A stretch of 64,000 nucleotides of DNA from Carnobacterium iners (GTDB lineage Bacteria; Bacillota; Bacilli; Lactobacillales; Carnobacteriaceae). The DNA lies in contig NZ_FXBJ01000002.1 in NCBI RefSeq assembly GCF_900177385.1, forward strand, positions 2,360,001-2,424,000, read 5' to 3'. Below are positions 53,158-62,091 of the stretch, one piece after another. Below the pieces are notes generated by a model. It had not been told where the DNA came from. It was given only the letters and a program-made list of their open reading frames with translations, and made no database searches. The position numbers were made by a program, and so were the translations under genes. Position 1 is the stretch's first letter, and each line of letters opens with the position of its first letter.

Positions 53158-54419
53158 TACTTTACCTCCTCAGATAAAAAGAATGTCGCCTTTAAATGAA
53201 CTAAATTAGCTATTCCTATAATTTCTTCCTTTGTTACTTTTTCAATATTCTCCATCCACTCTTCTATACTCATAATCGTATTTTTTGCTAATTGATTTGA
53301 GTAAGTGCGCTCAATTACTGCGCTTGAATTATCTTCAGATTGAAGTAATTGATTTTTTAACATCTGTTTTGTCTGGTAAATATCTTCTTCAGTAAAATTA
53401 CCAGTCTGCATTTCTTTTAATTGAAGCGTCACAATTTCCTTTACTTTTTCCATTTTTTTACTATCAATTCCCGTTTGAACAATCATCATTCCTCTAAAAG
53501 TATCTAATGAACTAGAGGCATAGTAAGCTAAGCTTTCTTTTTCTCTAACATTTACGAATAATTTTGAGTGTGGGAACCCACCAAACAAACCATTAAATAG
53601 TTGACCCGCATAATAATTCTCTTGAAGATAAAATATAGGAGTCGTGTACCCTAAATTGAACTTTGCTTGTTTAATTTCTTGTTGTTCTATTTTTATTTTT
53701 ATTTCTTTAGCATTTGATGGTGTATAAAAAAGATCTTTTTGTTTTAATTTTCTTGATTCAAAAGAGAATTCTTTAAATTGTTTTACTAGTTGGTCTTCAT
53801 CAATGGCACCTAATACATAAATATCAACTTGATCCTGTTGAAGCATTTTTTTATAGTAATGGTAAAGAGAGTCTTCAGTGATTTCTGCTAAGTCTTCTTT
53901 AATTCCAATACTAGGAATTTTTTGGTCATCTTCTTCAAAAAACAGTTTTTGTAATTCTAAATTGGCATACGTTTGTTTATCATCTGTAATCGAATCATAG
54001 TAATCGACTAAATTTTCTTTTTCACGAACAAAGGTAGCCTGATTGAAATGCTCATTAGTGACGTTTGGATTAAAGATAATTTCTTTCAAAAAATCAATTG
54101 ATTTTGCCAATATTGAATCGCTCATTGTTAAATATTTTTCATTCACAACATTTAAAGATAGCGTTAGAACGTGAAACGCTCCTTTTTTTGTTACCGAACT
54201 GCCAAAACTTGCACCAAATAAATTAGATAATTCACTTCTTAAAGCTGTTTGTGTCGGATATTTTTTACTATTCGTTTCAAGTAAACTAGATAATAAAGCT
54301 CTTTTAGTTATAGTTTTTTTATCCAAAGGAGCACGAAATTTTATTACTATCCTGACTGTTTTATATTTTTCAGTTGGCATAATATGAAGGTTAACTCCTT
54401 CAGTTAATTGGATAGACAT
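53157..54419 (-). CDS. ymfF: YmfF: M16-family peptidase-like protein lacking the zinc motif
   Basis: 420 residues from the chosen start, with an M16 fold. Where an active enzyme has HxxEH, this protein reads LLSSLLETNSKKYPT, so it is predicted to be the non-catalytic partner of YmfH, analogous to other paired M16 proteins. The C-terminal half keeps the FPHSKLFVNVREKESLAYYASSS substrate-binding motif. I chose ATG 54419, which has AAGGAGG at 7 bases; the frame extends to 54461. Confidence 0.9.
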   Translation of the reverse strand: MSIQLTEGVNLHIMPTEKYKTVRIVIKFRAPLDKKTITKRALLSSLLETNSKKYPTQTALRSELSNLFGASFGSSVTKKGAFHVLTLSLNVVNEKYLTMSDSILAKSIDFLKEIIFNPNVTNEHFNQATFVREKENLVDYYDSITDDKQTYANLELQKLFFEEDDQKIPSIGIKEDLAEITEDSLYHYYKKMLQQDQVDIYVLGAIDEDQLVKQFKEFSFESRKLKQKDLFYTPSNAKEIKIKIEQQEIKQAKFNLGYTTPIFYLQENYYAGQLFNGLFGGFPHSKLFVNVREKESLAYYASSSLDTFRGMMIVQTGIDSKKMEKVKEIVTLQLKEMQTGNFTEEDIYQTKQMLKNQLLQSEDNSSAVIERTYSNQLAKNTIMSIEEWMENIEKVTKEEIIGIANLVHLKATFFLSEEVK

Positions 54420-54499
54420 TTTTTTCCTCCTTATGTGTAGATACAATCTTTTCTTTATCATAGTTTAAAATAAGTAAAAAGTGAAGTACTCTTAACTAA

Positions 54500-54536
54500 C
54501 AAAAAAAACAATTAGAAGATTATCTTCTAATTGTTC
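54500..54536 (-). terminator. Terminator of nupOPQ
   Basis: Perfect 14-bp stem ACAATTAGAAGAT/ATCTTCTAATTGT region around a single T, with T8 on the minus strand, directly after nupQ. Confidence 0.92.
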
Positions 54537-54543
54537 TTTAATC

Positions 54544-55503
54544 CTATTTTGATTTAATATATGTTTTGCCATTTGCTGCAGGTCCTTCAGATTTACCAAT
54601 AACACCTACTAATACGATAATTGTTATTAGATAAGGTGCAGCTTGTAACCAAACACTTGGTACATCTTGAATAATTGGAATATAGTTTCCGATAACACTT
54701 AGACTTTGAGCAAATCCAAAGAATATTGCAGCACCCATAGCGCCTAATGGATTCCATTTACCAAAAATCATTGCTGCCATGGCAATAAATCCTTGTCCGG
54801 CAATAGTTGAAGCCGAGAAATTCAAAGAAATAGCTTGAGCTTGGATTGCTCCACCCATACCACCTAATAAACCAGATAAAAGAACACCAGCATATTTTGT
54901 CATGTAAACATTAATTCCTAATGTATCAGCTGCTTGAGGGTGTTCCCCAACGGCTCTTAATCTTAGACCAAAACGCGTTTTGAAAAGAATAAACCAGCAA
55001 AGAACTGCAATAGCTATCCCTACAAATGCAGGAGCAGATGTTCCTTTAAAGAAAATAGGTCCTAAAACCGGAATATTTTCTAATAAAGGTATATTTGCTT
55101 TACCAAAATTTTCTGAAATGATATCTGTCTGACCACGTCCATCGTATAAAACACGCGTTAAAAATATAGCCAGAGCTGGAGCCATTAGGTTGATAACCGT
55201 ACCAGAAATAATATGGTCAGCTCGTAAATTTATTGTAGCGACAGCATGTATAAGTGAAAATAAAATACCAATTAATCCACCGACAACCACACCAACCCAA
55301 GGTGTCCAATTACCTAATTGTGAAGCGAATGTTAAGTTAAAGACTACTGAACCAAAAGCACCCATTACCATAATTCCTTCAAGCCCAACGTTAACTATCC
55401 CGCTTCGTTCTGAAAACGTACCGCCTAATGCTGTCAAAATTAGAGGAGCTGAGTAAACTAATGCTGAAGAAAAGACAAGTTGCAATACATTAATAATATC
55501 CAT
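54544..55503 (-). CDS. nupQ: Nucleoside ABC transporter permease (NupQ/YufQ type)
   Basis: 319-residue branched-chain-type (BPD_transp_2) permease with about nine hydrophobic segments. It has RSGIVNVGLEGIMVMGAFGSVV and the coupling-helix region LRAVGEHPQAADTLGINV. It is the second permease of the BmpA-NupOPQ nucleoside uptake system and starts 1 base after nupP ends. Confidence 0.92.
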   Translation of the reverse strand: MDIINVLQLVFSSALVYSAPLILTALGGTFSERSGIVNVGLEGIMVMGAFGSVVFNLTFASQLGNWTPWVGVVVGGLIGILFSLIHAVATINLRADHIISGTVINLMAPALAIFLTRVLYDGRGQTDIISENFGKANIPLLENIPVLGPIFFKGTSAPAFVGIAIAVLCWFILFKTRFGLRLRAVGEHPQAADTLGINVYMTKYAGVLLSGLLGGMGGAIQAQAISLNFSASTIAGQGFIAMAAMIFGKWNPLGAMGAAIFFGFAQSLSVIGNYIPIIQDVPSVWLQAAPYLITIIVLVGVIGKSEGPAANGKTYIKSK

Positions 55504-55504
55504 C

Positions 55505-56569
55505 TTATTTTACTCCTCCTTTATTTAGTTTAGCACGCTTATCGACAATCGAACGGATTAAATAGTTAGCACCGACGAAGAAGATAATAGAAGCAATAAC
55601 AATATCAACAACTTCTGTAGGAACGTCTGCTGCTAACGGCATGCTGTTTCCGCCGATTTTCAAAGCACCAAATAATAAAGCTGAGAATAAAATACCTACT
55701 GGATTACCTAATCCTAATAATGCAACAGCAATACCGTCAAACCCAATTGATGGTATCCCCCCTTGAACGAAGATATTTTGAAAAGTTCCCATACCTTCCA
55801 TAGCTCCACCTAAACCCGCTAGTGAACCACTAATTAGCATTGAAATAATAATATTTCGTTTCGTACTCATCCCTGCATATTTAGATGCAAATGGATTCAA
55901 ACCAACTGCTCGTATTTCGAAACCAGCTGTTGTCTTTTTCATAAATACCCAAACAACAACAGCCATAATTAATGCTAAAAAGATTCCTCCATGTAACGTA
56001 GAATTATTTGTTAAATCAGCTAACCATGCCCAACGGAGACTTGCTCCTTCAGGGATGCGAGCTGTTGTATCTGATGATTCAGATAAGACATTTCTGATTA
56101 AATAATTTGCTGTATACAAGGCCGTATAATTCAGCATAATCGTTACGATAACTTCACTAGTATTAAAGTAAGCTCTCAAGAAACCTGCAATACCCGCCCA
56201 TAAAGCACCAGCTAAAGCACCAACAATTAAGCTTATAACTAATAAAATAATACCTGGTAGCTCAGGGAATGACAATGCAAACCAAACTGAAAACAACCAT
56301 CCGAGTAAGGCTTGTCCAGCAACACCGATATTAAAGAAGCCAGCTGTATAAGCTACTGAAAATCCAAGTGCCGTAAAAATTAAAGGTGTTGCTTGTCTTA
56401 ATGTTTCTCCAATATAAAATGAATTACCAAATGCACCTTGTAACATGGCTTGATAACCCGCAACTGGGTTATAGCCAAAAACCAACATAATTAATGCCCC
56501 TAATAATAATCCCAAAATAACTGAGAATACTGGAACTAATATATTATCCAATTTACTTTTATTATTCAA
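55505..56569 (-). CDS. nupP: Nucleoside ABC transporter permease (NupP/YufP type)
   Basis: 354 residues from the chosen TTG start. Multi-spanning permease with AGFFNIGVAGQALLGW and FEIRAVGLNPFASKYAGMSTK coupling motif. The TTG at 56569 overlaps the nupO stop by 8 bases and has AAAGGAG ten bases upstream inside nupO. A longer open frame from 56623 exists but lacks a site and would overlap nupO by 62 bases. Heterodimer with NupQ in nucleoside import. Confidence 0.9.
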   Translation of the reverse strand: MNNKSKLDNILVPVFSVILGLLLGALIMLVFGYNPVAGYQAMLQGAFGNSFYIGETLRQATPLIFTALGFSVAYTAGFFNIGVAGQALLGWLFSVWFALSFPELPGIILLVISLIVGALAGALWAGIAGFLRAYFNTSEVIVTIMLNYTALYTANYLIRNVLSESSDTTARIPEGASLRWAWLADLTNNSTLHGGIFLALIMAVVVWVFMKKTTAGFEIRAVGLNPFASKYAGMSTKRNIIISMLISGSLAGLGGAMEGMGTFQNIFVQGGIPSIGFDGIAVALLGLGNPVGILFSALLFGALKIGGNSMPLAADVPTEVVDIVIASIIFFVGANYLIRSIVDKRAKLNKGGVK

Positions 56570-58136
56570 CGTGAGTCGGCTCCTTTCCCAGCTCTTGTTC
56601 GACGGCTGCTCTGGCTTTTTCAAGAGATGAACCTGCCATAAGTAGACCTAGTTCTGTTTGAGTTGTTTCCTTTGGTTTAACGATAGCAACAATATTTCCA
56701 TCATACATTACCGCAATTCGATCTGAGACATTTAAAATTTCATCTAATTCAAAACTCATTAACAAGACAGCTTTTCCATTGTCTCGCTGTTCAATTAAAC
56801 GTTTATGGATATATTCTATCGCTCCGACATCTAATCCTCGCGTAGGTTGAGCTGCAATTAGTAATGATGGATTACGGTCAATTTCTCTAGCAATAATTGC
56901 TTTTTGCTGATTTCCACCAGATAAAGCACTTGCCGGAACCGTTTCGCTTTGAGTACGAACATCAAACTCTGCAATTAATTTCTTAGCATAATCCTTAATT
57001 TCTTTGGGATCTAAGAAGCCTCTATTGCTTAACGGCTTTTTATAGTAAGTTTGGATTACCATATTTTCTTCTAGACTCATTGGTAAAATCAAACCATATT
57101 TATGACGATCTTCAGGGATATGTCCTAAACCATTTTCAGTAATGTTACGTGGTGTATTATTTTGAATTTCTTTTCCATTCAATTTAATTTTTCCACTCTC
57201 TGTTTTAGATAGTCCAGTAATCGCTTGAATTAACTCACTTTGACCATTGCCATCAATTCCAGCAATTCCCAATATTTCTCCAGCTCTTACTTCAAGACTT
57301 AGAGATTTTACAGCGTCTAGACCTCGGCCTTCCTTAACGACAATATTTTCAACTGAAAGAACAACTTCCTTAGAATGTGCTTCTTTCTTTTCAGTCTTAA
57401 ATGAAACTGAGCGGCCAACCATCATATCTGCCAGTTCTTGTTGTGAAGTCGTCGATACGTTAACAGTATCAATACTTTTACCACGACGAATAACCGTACA
57501 ACGATCTGCAACTTCTTTTATTTCATCTAATTTATGAGTAATTAAAATAATAGATTTACCTTCATTAGTTAGTGCTTTCATAATTTGCATCAATTCATCA
57601 ATTTCTTGAGGAGTTAATACTGCTGTAGGTTCATCAAATATTAAAATTTCTGCACCTCGATAAAGCGTTTTTAATATTTCCACACGTTGTTCCATTCCAA
57701 CTGAGATACTTTCTACTTTTGATGCTGGATTTACTAACAAACCATACTTTTCTGATAATTCTTTAATTGATTGTTGAGCTGTCTTTTGATCCAGTATACC
57801 GGCTTTATTCGGTTCACTGCCTAAGATAATATTCTCAGTAACTGTAAATTTTTTAACTAACATAAAATGCTGATGAACCATACCAATCCCTAATTTATTG
57901 GCCATTCCAGGAGAATTAATGGTTACTTCTTTTCCGTTAATCAAAATCTTTCCTGAAGTTGGCTCTAATAATCCTGATAAAATATTCATCAGAGTAGATT
58001 TTCCCGCTCCATTTTCGCCTAATAAGGCATGAATTTCTCCTTTTTTTAGCTGTAAATTAATATCGTCATTTGCTTTAAAGGTACCAAATTCTTTTGTTAT
58101 ACCTTTCATTTCGATAACAAAATTCGTTTCTGACAC
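56562..58136 (-). CDS. nupO: Nucleoside ABC transporter ATPase with two cassettes (NupO/YufO type)
   Basis: 524 residues with two tandem ABC cassettes. First: GENGAGKSTLMNIL, signature VGMEQRVEILK, Walker B ILIFDEPTAVLTP, ITHKLDE. Second: degenerate Walker A GIDGNGQSELIQ, signature LSGGNQQKAIIARE, Walker B LLIAAQPTRGLDVG. This sugar/nucleoside-importer architecture is typical for the family. An extended -10 before it suggests some transcription independent of bmp. Confidence 0.94.
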   Translation of the reverse strand: MSETNFVIEMKGITKEFGTFKANDDINLQLKKGEIHALLGENGAGKSTLMNILSGLLEPTSGKILINGKEVTINSPGMANKLGIGMVHQHFMLVKKFTVTENIILGSEPNKAGILDQKTAQQSIKELSEKYGLLVNPASKVESISVGMEQRVEILKTLYRGAEILIFDEPTAVLTPQEIDELMQIMKALTNEGKSIILITHKLDEIKEVADRCTVIRRGKSIDTVNVSTTSQQELADMMVGRSVSFKTEKKEAHSKEVVLSVENIVVKEGRGLDAVKSLSLEVRAGEILGIAGIDGNGQSELIQAITGLSKTESGKIKLNGKEIQNNTPRNITENGLGHIPEDRHKYGLILPMSLEENMVIQTYYKKPLSNRGFLDPKEIKDYAKKLIAEFDVRTQSETVPASALSGGNQQKAIIAREIDRNPSLLIAAQPTRGLDVGAIEYIHKRLIEQRDNGKAVLLMSFELDEILNVSDRIAVMYDGNIVAIVKPKETTQTELGLLMAGSSLEKARAAVEQELGKEPTHVE

Positions 58137-58218
58137 GATGGACTCACTCCTTTTAACTTCTTAAATTCATAACCCATTATACGTCATTTCTTGTTTGCGA
58201 GCTACATTGATTTTTTCA

Positions 58219-58227
58219 ATTATAACA
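58219..58227 (-). promoter_or_regulatory. Extended -10 element before nupO
   Basis: TGT-TATAAT on the minus strand, between the bmp hairpin and nupO; -35 weak. Confidence 0.45.
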
Positions 58228-58284
58228 CCATTAGTCATTTTAAACCCTAAAAGTCATCTTTGCTCCATAATGGATAAGAAAGGA

Positions 58285-58311
58285 AAAGGCCGGAATGAAA
58301 ATCCGGCCTTT
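58285..58311. terminator. Hairpin between bmp and nupO
   Basis: Perfect 10-bp GC-rich stem AAAGGCCGGA/TCCGGCCTTT, 40 bases after the bmp stop. The T-run TTTTCC follows on the minus strand. It probably reduces transcription into nupOPQ relative to the abundant lipoprotein. Confidence 0.75.
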
Positions 58312-58349
58312 CTCTTACATGAATTAATTTAAATTATAAAGTACTCATT

Positions 58350-59411
58350 TTATGGTTTTTGAGGTACTTCAATCTCACCATCAATAACTTTTTGTCTGTA
58401 TTCAGCAACTTTTTCTTTTACTTCGTCTGTTAGGTTACCGTCTGTTAAATCAACGCCGCCTTCAGCTAAACCGTAGTTTACAGATTCGCCACCAGCAAAG
58501 TTACCAGCTAATGCTTCGTTTGAAATATCTTTAACTGCTGCGCCTACGCCTTTTAGTGTAGAAGCTAACGTCAAGTTACCTGTATCGAATTTACCTTCAT
58601 CATTTTGATCACGGTCAACACCGATTACCCATAATTTTTTAGAATCATCGGCATTCATTAAATCTTTTGCTTCTGAGAATACACCGTTACCTGAATCTCC
58701 TGCTGCTTGATAAATAATGTCAATACCGCTGCTATACATGGCTGCTGCTAATTGTTTTCCACGAGCTGCATCACCGAAAGATCCTACATACTCAACTTTC
58801 ACCTCTATATCTGGCTTAACTTCTTTAACTCCAGCAACAAAACCTGCTTCAAAGCGTGAGATAACATCACTTTCTTGTCCACCAATAAAACCAATTTGTT
58901 CTGATTCAGTTGATTCAGCTGCTGCTACTCCTGCTAAAAATGCTGCTTCGTGGTCTTTAAATAATACAGAAGCGACGTTTGGTGCGTCAATCATATCATC
59001 AACGATAACAAAGTGTTGGTCTTCATTTTGTCCTGAAACATCAGTCATTGCTTCTTTCAATTTGTATCCAATCCCGAATACTAAATCAAATTCAGCTTGC
59101 ACAGCACTATTTAAATTCGTTACAAATTCTGAATCTTCGTTTGATTGTAAGTACTTAAAGCCTTCAGTTCCTTCTTCTTTATTGTTTTCTTCGCCCCATT
59201 CTTTCATACCTTCCCATGCAGATTGGTTAAAGGACTTATCGTCTACCCCACCGATATCTGTTACCATGACTACTGAAAAATCATCTCCACTTGTTGATGA
59301 TTTTGTTGCAGAATCAGAAGATGTATCTGAATCAGTTGATCCACAGGCTGCTAATGTCGCTCCTGAAATTAATCCTAAAGCTAGAAGACTCATAAAATTG
59401 CGTTTTTTCAT
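58350..59411 (-). CDS. BMP-family nucleoside-binding lipoprotein
   Basis: 353-residue substrate-binding protein of the nup importer. Lipoprotein signal MKKRNFMSLLALGLISGATLAAC-G with lipobox LAAC and lipid cysteine at residue 22 (from ATG 59411). A Ser/Thr-rich linker is followed by the BMP domain: VMVTDIGGVDDKSFNQSAWEG, FVIVDDMIDAPNVASVLFKDHEAAFLAGVAA, IIYQAAGDSGNGVFSEA. I chose 59411 as start because the longer frame (59429) would put residues before the n-region. GGGGG precedes the start. It is bound by a dyad in its leader. Confidence 0.94.
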   Translation of the reverse strand: MKKRNFMSLLALGLISGATLAACGSTDSDTSSDSATKSSTSGDDFSVVMVTDIGGVDDKSFNQSAWEGMKEWGEENNKEEGTEGFKYLQSNEDSEFVTNLNSAVQAEFDLVFGIGYKLKEAMTDVSGQNEDQHFVIVDDMIDAPNVASVLFKDHEAAFLAGVAAAESTESEQIGFIGGQESDVISRFEAGFVAGVKEVKPDIEVKVEYVGSFGDAARGKQLAAAMYSSGIDIIYQAAGDSGNGVFSEAKDLMNADDSKKLWVIGVDRDQNDEGKFDTGNLTLASTLKGVGAAVKDISNEALAGNFAGGESVNYGLAEGGVDLTDGNLTDEVKEKVAEYRQKVIDGEIEVPQKP

Positions 59412-59442
59412 CAAAAAAACCCCCAACATTTTTTTAGTACAA

Positions 59443-59457
59443 GTGAACTACATTCAC
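59443..59457. promoter_or_regulatory. GTGAA-n5-TTCAC dyad in the bmp leader
   Basis: Perfect 5-5-5 palindrome between the predicted start of transcription and the ribosome binding site; a possible repressor operator. Confidence 0.45.
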
Positions 59458-59475
59458 CTGCCCTCAATAGTTATG

Positions 59476-59504
59476 ATAACATCTTTAATTAATAAAATAA
59501 ACAA
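59476..59504 (-). promoter_or_regulatory. bmp promoter
   Basis: TTGTTT (59499-59504), a 17-base spacer and TGTTAT (59476-59481) on the minus strand, about 65 bases before the bmp start. Confidence 0.5.
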
Positions 59505-59616
59505 TTAAACGATGAATGTAACCGTTTTGCACAAAAAACGTTCACATTTTAATGATATTCTAATTTCAGTGTTTTAGAAAGTGTTTTAAACATAGACTTC
59601 TTTATCAAAAGGTTAT

Positions 59617-61938
59617 TTATCTATTATCAGATTTTTCTTCATCAGGCTCTCCAGGAAATTCTGTAATGTTAACTTTTCTTGGTTTACTTCCTTCAGACGG
59701 TCCAACTATACCACGCATTTCCATTTCATCAATCAATCGAGCTGCACGATTGTACCCAATTCTAAAACGTCTCTGCAATAATGATATGCTAGCTGTTTGC
59801 ATATCTATTATCATCTGAACAGCATCGTTGTAATAATCGTCTTGAGCTTCACCGCTGACCGTTTCAGGTTCATCAACAGGCATCATTTCTTCTACATAAT
59901 TGGCTCCCTGTTGTTGGGTAACATAGTTAACAACTCGTTCTACTTCTTCATCAGATATATACGCTCCTTGAACACGAACTGGCTTATTTTCTCCCATAGG
60001 TAAATACAGCATATCTCCTCTTCCAAGTAATTTTTCTGCTCCACTGCTATCAATAATCGTTCGTGAATCCGTTCCACTAGATACTGCAAAAGCAATTCTT
60101 GAAGGAACGTTTGCCTTTATAATTCCTGTGATAACATCGACACTTGGTCTTTGTGTTGCTAAAATCATATGAATCCCAGCAGCTCTAGCCATTTGAGCAA
60201 GTCTGATAATGGCATCTTCTACTTCATTACTAGCAACCATCATCAAATCAGCTAACTCGTCTACTACGACCACGATAAACGGCAAAGTAGGATGCCCTTC
60301 TCCATTTTCTAAATTCTTTTCTATGATAAATTGATTGTAACCCGTAATATTTCGTTGGCCGCTAGCAGCAAATAATTCATAGCGCTGTTCCATCTCAGAG
60401 ACGACTTTTTGTAAAGCTTGTGCAGCTTTTTTAGGGTTAGTAACAACTGGCGTTAATAAATGTGGTATACCATTATATACGTTTAATTCAACCATTTTTG
60501 GATCAATCATCATTAATTTTACTTCGTTTGGTTTAGCTCTCATTAACAAACTAGTTATGATGCCATTAATACAAACTGATTTCCCACTGCCGGTTGATCC
60601 TGCTACTAATAAATGAGGCATCTTAGTTAAATCAGCCATCGTGACGTTACCAGATATATCTCTACCTAGAGGAACTTCTAGCAATTTATCAATATTTTTT
60701 ACTTGTCCTTCAATGACATTCCTAAAAGCTACAAGGCTCACTTCACTATTTGGAACTTCAATTCCAATAAACGGTTTGCCTGGAATAGGTGCTTCCATTC
60801 TTATATCCTTTGCAGCTAGTGCTAGTGCTATATCATCACTAAGACTTACAATTTTGCTTACCTTTACTCCAACTGCAGGTTGAATTTCGTATTTTGTCAC
60901 AGCGGGTCCAAGATTTGCTTTTGTGACTTTAGCCGCTACTCCAAAACTTTTAAATGTTTCTTCAAGTTTTTTTACATTTCTCTGAATTAAAGCATATTCA
61001 TTAGTTTGATCTGTTTTTTTAACTTCATCCAATAAGCTAGTAGGCGGTAACTGATAATCAATATTTTCAGATTCTGGTTTTATTTCAAATTTTAAATCTT
61101 GATTATTAGAAGACTCTTCTTTTAACTCTACTTTTTTTTGCATTTGTGCTTCCTCTTCTTGGTTTTGATAATTATTGATCTTTAACGAATTTACTTGATT
61201 CAATAAGTCAGTCTTATTTTTTTTAGTATCCTTATGTTTTTTATCAGAATATCTTACCTTTTTATCTGTTGAATCATCCTGTTTTTTTTCACTAAGATGC
61301 TTCTTATTTTTTTTCAGATTCTGCCACCAATCAGCAATAAATAATTTTATTTTTTTAAACCCTATATGCAAGTAGCCTATTCCTTGTTTTAAATAAGTTC
61401 GAATAATTTTCATAAATTTTTTAAATGATAAGTCGAAAATTAAGAAAATACTAATAAACCACAATAGCACAACGAGTAAATAGCTTCCTAGTTGTGAAAA
61501 CAAGAAATAGCTAACAGAGTAGAGTATTCCTCCAATCATTCCACCACCCAAAGACTGTGAAATTTCATTTTTAGTCATATCTATTATAAAAAAGCGTATC
61601 GAAGCTGAAACGACACTCACATTTGTATCCATAATTGGAGCAAATAATTGAGCATGCAACAATAACAATGTGCTTGCATATGCCGTTCCCATTCCGATTA
61701 CTCTTTTATTTTTAAATGGAGGCTCTGCTCCTTTTAACACTAAATAACCACCATATATCCCTATTAATAAAGCTGCAAATATAAAAGTATTGCCTACAAA
61801 AAAACGAAATAAATTGGCACTTAATACTCCTATAAAGCCTAATTGCGAAGTCGCAAGCAAACTTAGTAAGATAAATATAATACCTATAATTTCAATTGAG
61901 AACGTATTTTTATTACTTTTCTTCTTTTTCGTTGCCAT
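59617..61938 (-). CDS. ftsK: Membrane-anchored DNA translocase FtsK/SpoIIIE
   Basis: 773 residues. The N-terminal region has four to five membrane segments (residues about 15-175, e.g. [41 protein letters not shown]), then a lysine-rich linker (about 195-290). The motor has Walker [21 protein letters not shown], Walker [12 protein letters not shown] and [11 protein letters not shown]-terminal gamma winged helix ([27 protein letters not shown]) follows. It moves chromosome DNA through the division septum. It is paralogous to the soluble SftA at the other end of the window. Confidence 0.96.
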   Translation of the reverse strand: MATKKKKSNKNTFSIEIIGIIFILLSLLATSQLGFIGVLSANLFRFFVGNTFIFAALLIGIYGGYLVLKGAEPPFKNKRVIGMGTAYASTLLLLHAQLFAPIMDTNVSVVSASIRFFIIDMTKNEISQSLGGGMIGGILYSVSYFLFSQLGSYLLVVLLWFISIFLIFDLSFKKFMKIIRTYLKQGIGYLHIGFKKIKLFIADWWQNLKKNKKHLSEKKQDDSTDKKVRYSDKKHKDTKKNKTDLLNQVNSLKINNYQNQEEEAQMQKKVELKEESSNNQDLKFEIKPESENIDYQLPPTSLLDEVKKTDQTNEYALIQRNVKKLEETFKSFGVAAKVTKANLGPAVTKYEIQPAVGVKVSKIVSLSDDIALALAAKDIRMEAPIPGKPFIGIEVPNSEVSLVAFRNVIEGQVKNIDKLLEVPLGRDISGNVTMADLTKMPHLLVAGSTGSGKSVCINGIITSLLMRAKPNEVKLMMIDPKMVELNVYNGIPHLLTPVVTNPKKAAQALQKVVSEMEQRYELFAASGQRNITGYNQFIIEKNLENGEGHPTLPFIVVVVDELADLMMVASNEVEDAIIRLAQMARAAGIHMILATQRPSVDVITGIIKANVPSRIAFAVSSGTDSRTIIDSSGAEKLLGRGDMLYLPMGENKPVRVQGAYISDEEVERVVNYVTQQQGANYVEEMMPVDEPETVSGEAQDDYYNDAVQMIIDMQTASISLLQRRFRIGYNRAARLIDEMEMRGIVGPSEGSKPRKVNITEFPGEPDEEKSDNR

Positions 61939-61970
61939 AGCAAACTTACCTCCTTTGACACTTCTTTTTC

Positions 61971-61999
61971 ATTATACACAAAACAAATAGAAAGTGGAA
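61971..61999 (-). promoter_or_regulatory. ftsK promoter
   Basis: TTCCAC (61994-61999), a 17-base spacer and consensus TATAAT (61971-61976) on the minus strand, about 35 bases before the ftsK start. Confidence 0.6.
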
Positions 62000-62091
62000 T
62001 CTGCCTTTTAGACAAAAAAAGCTTATATTATAGTGATTAGGAATCTTTCTGACTCATACAGAAATGATTCAACTCACTACAATATATAGCT

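Noticed and set aside
56569-56623. Longer nupP start at 56623
   Set aside because: It would overlap nupO by 62 bases with no ribosome binding site; the TTG at 56569 has AAAGGAG at a good distance.
58717-59508. 263-codon plus-strand open frame opposite the bmp gene
   Set aside because: No start signal, unusual composition, and it is fully covered by the well-supported lipoprotein gene and its promoter.
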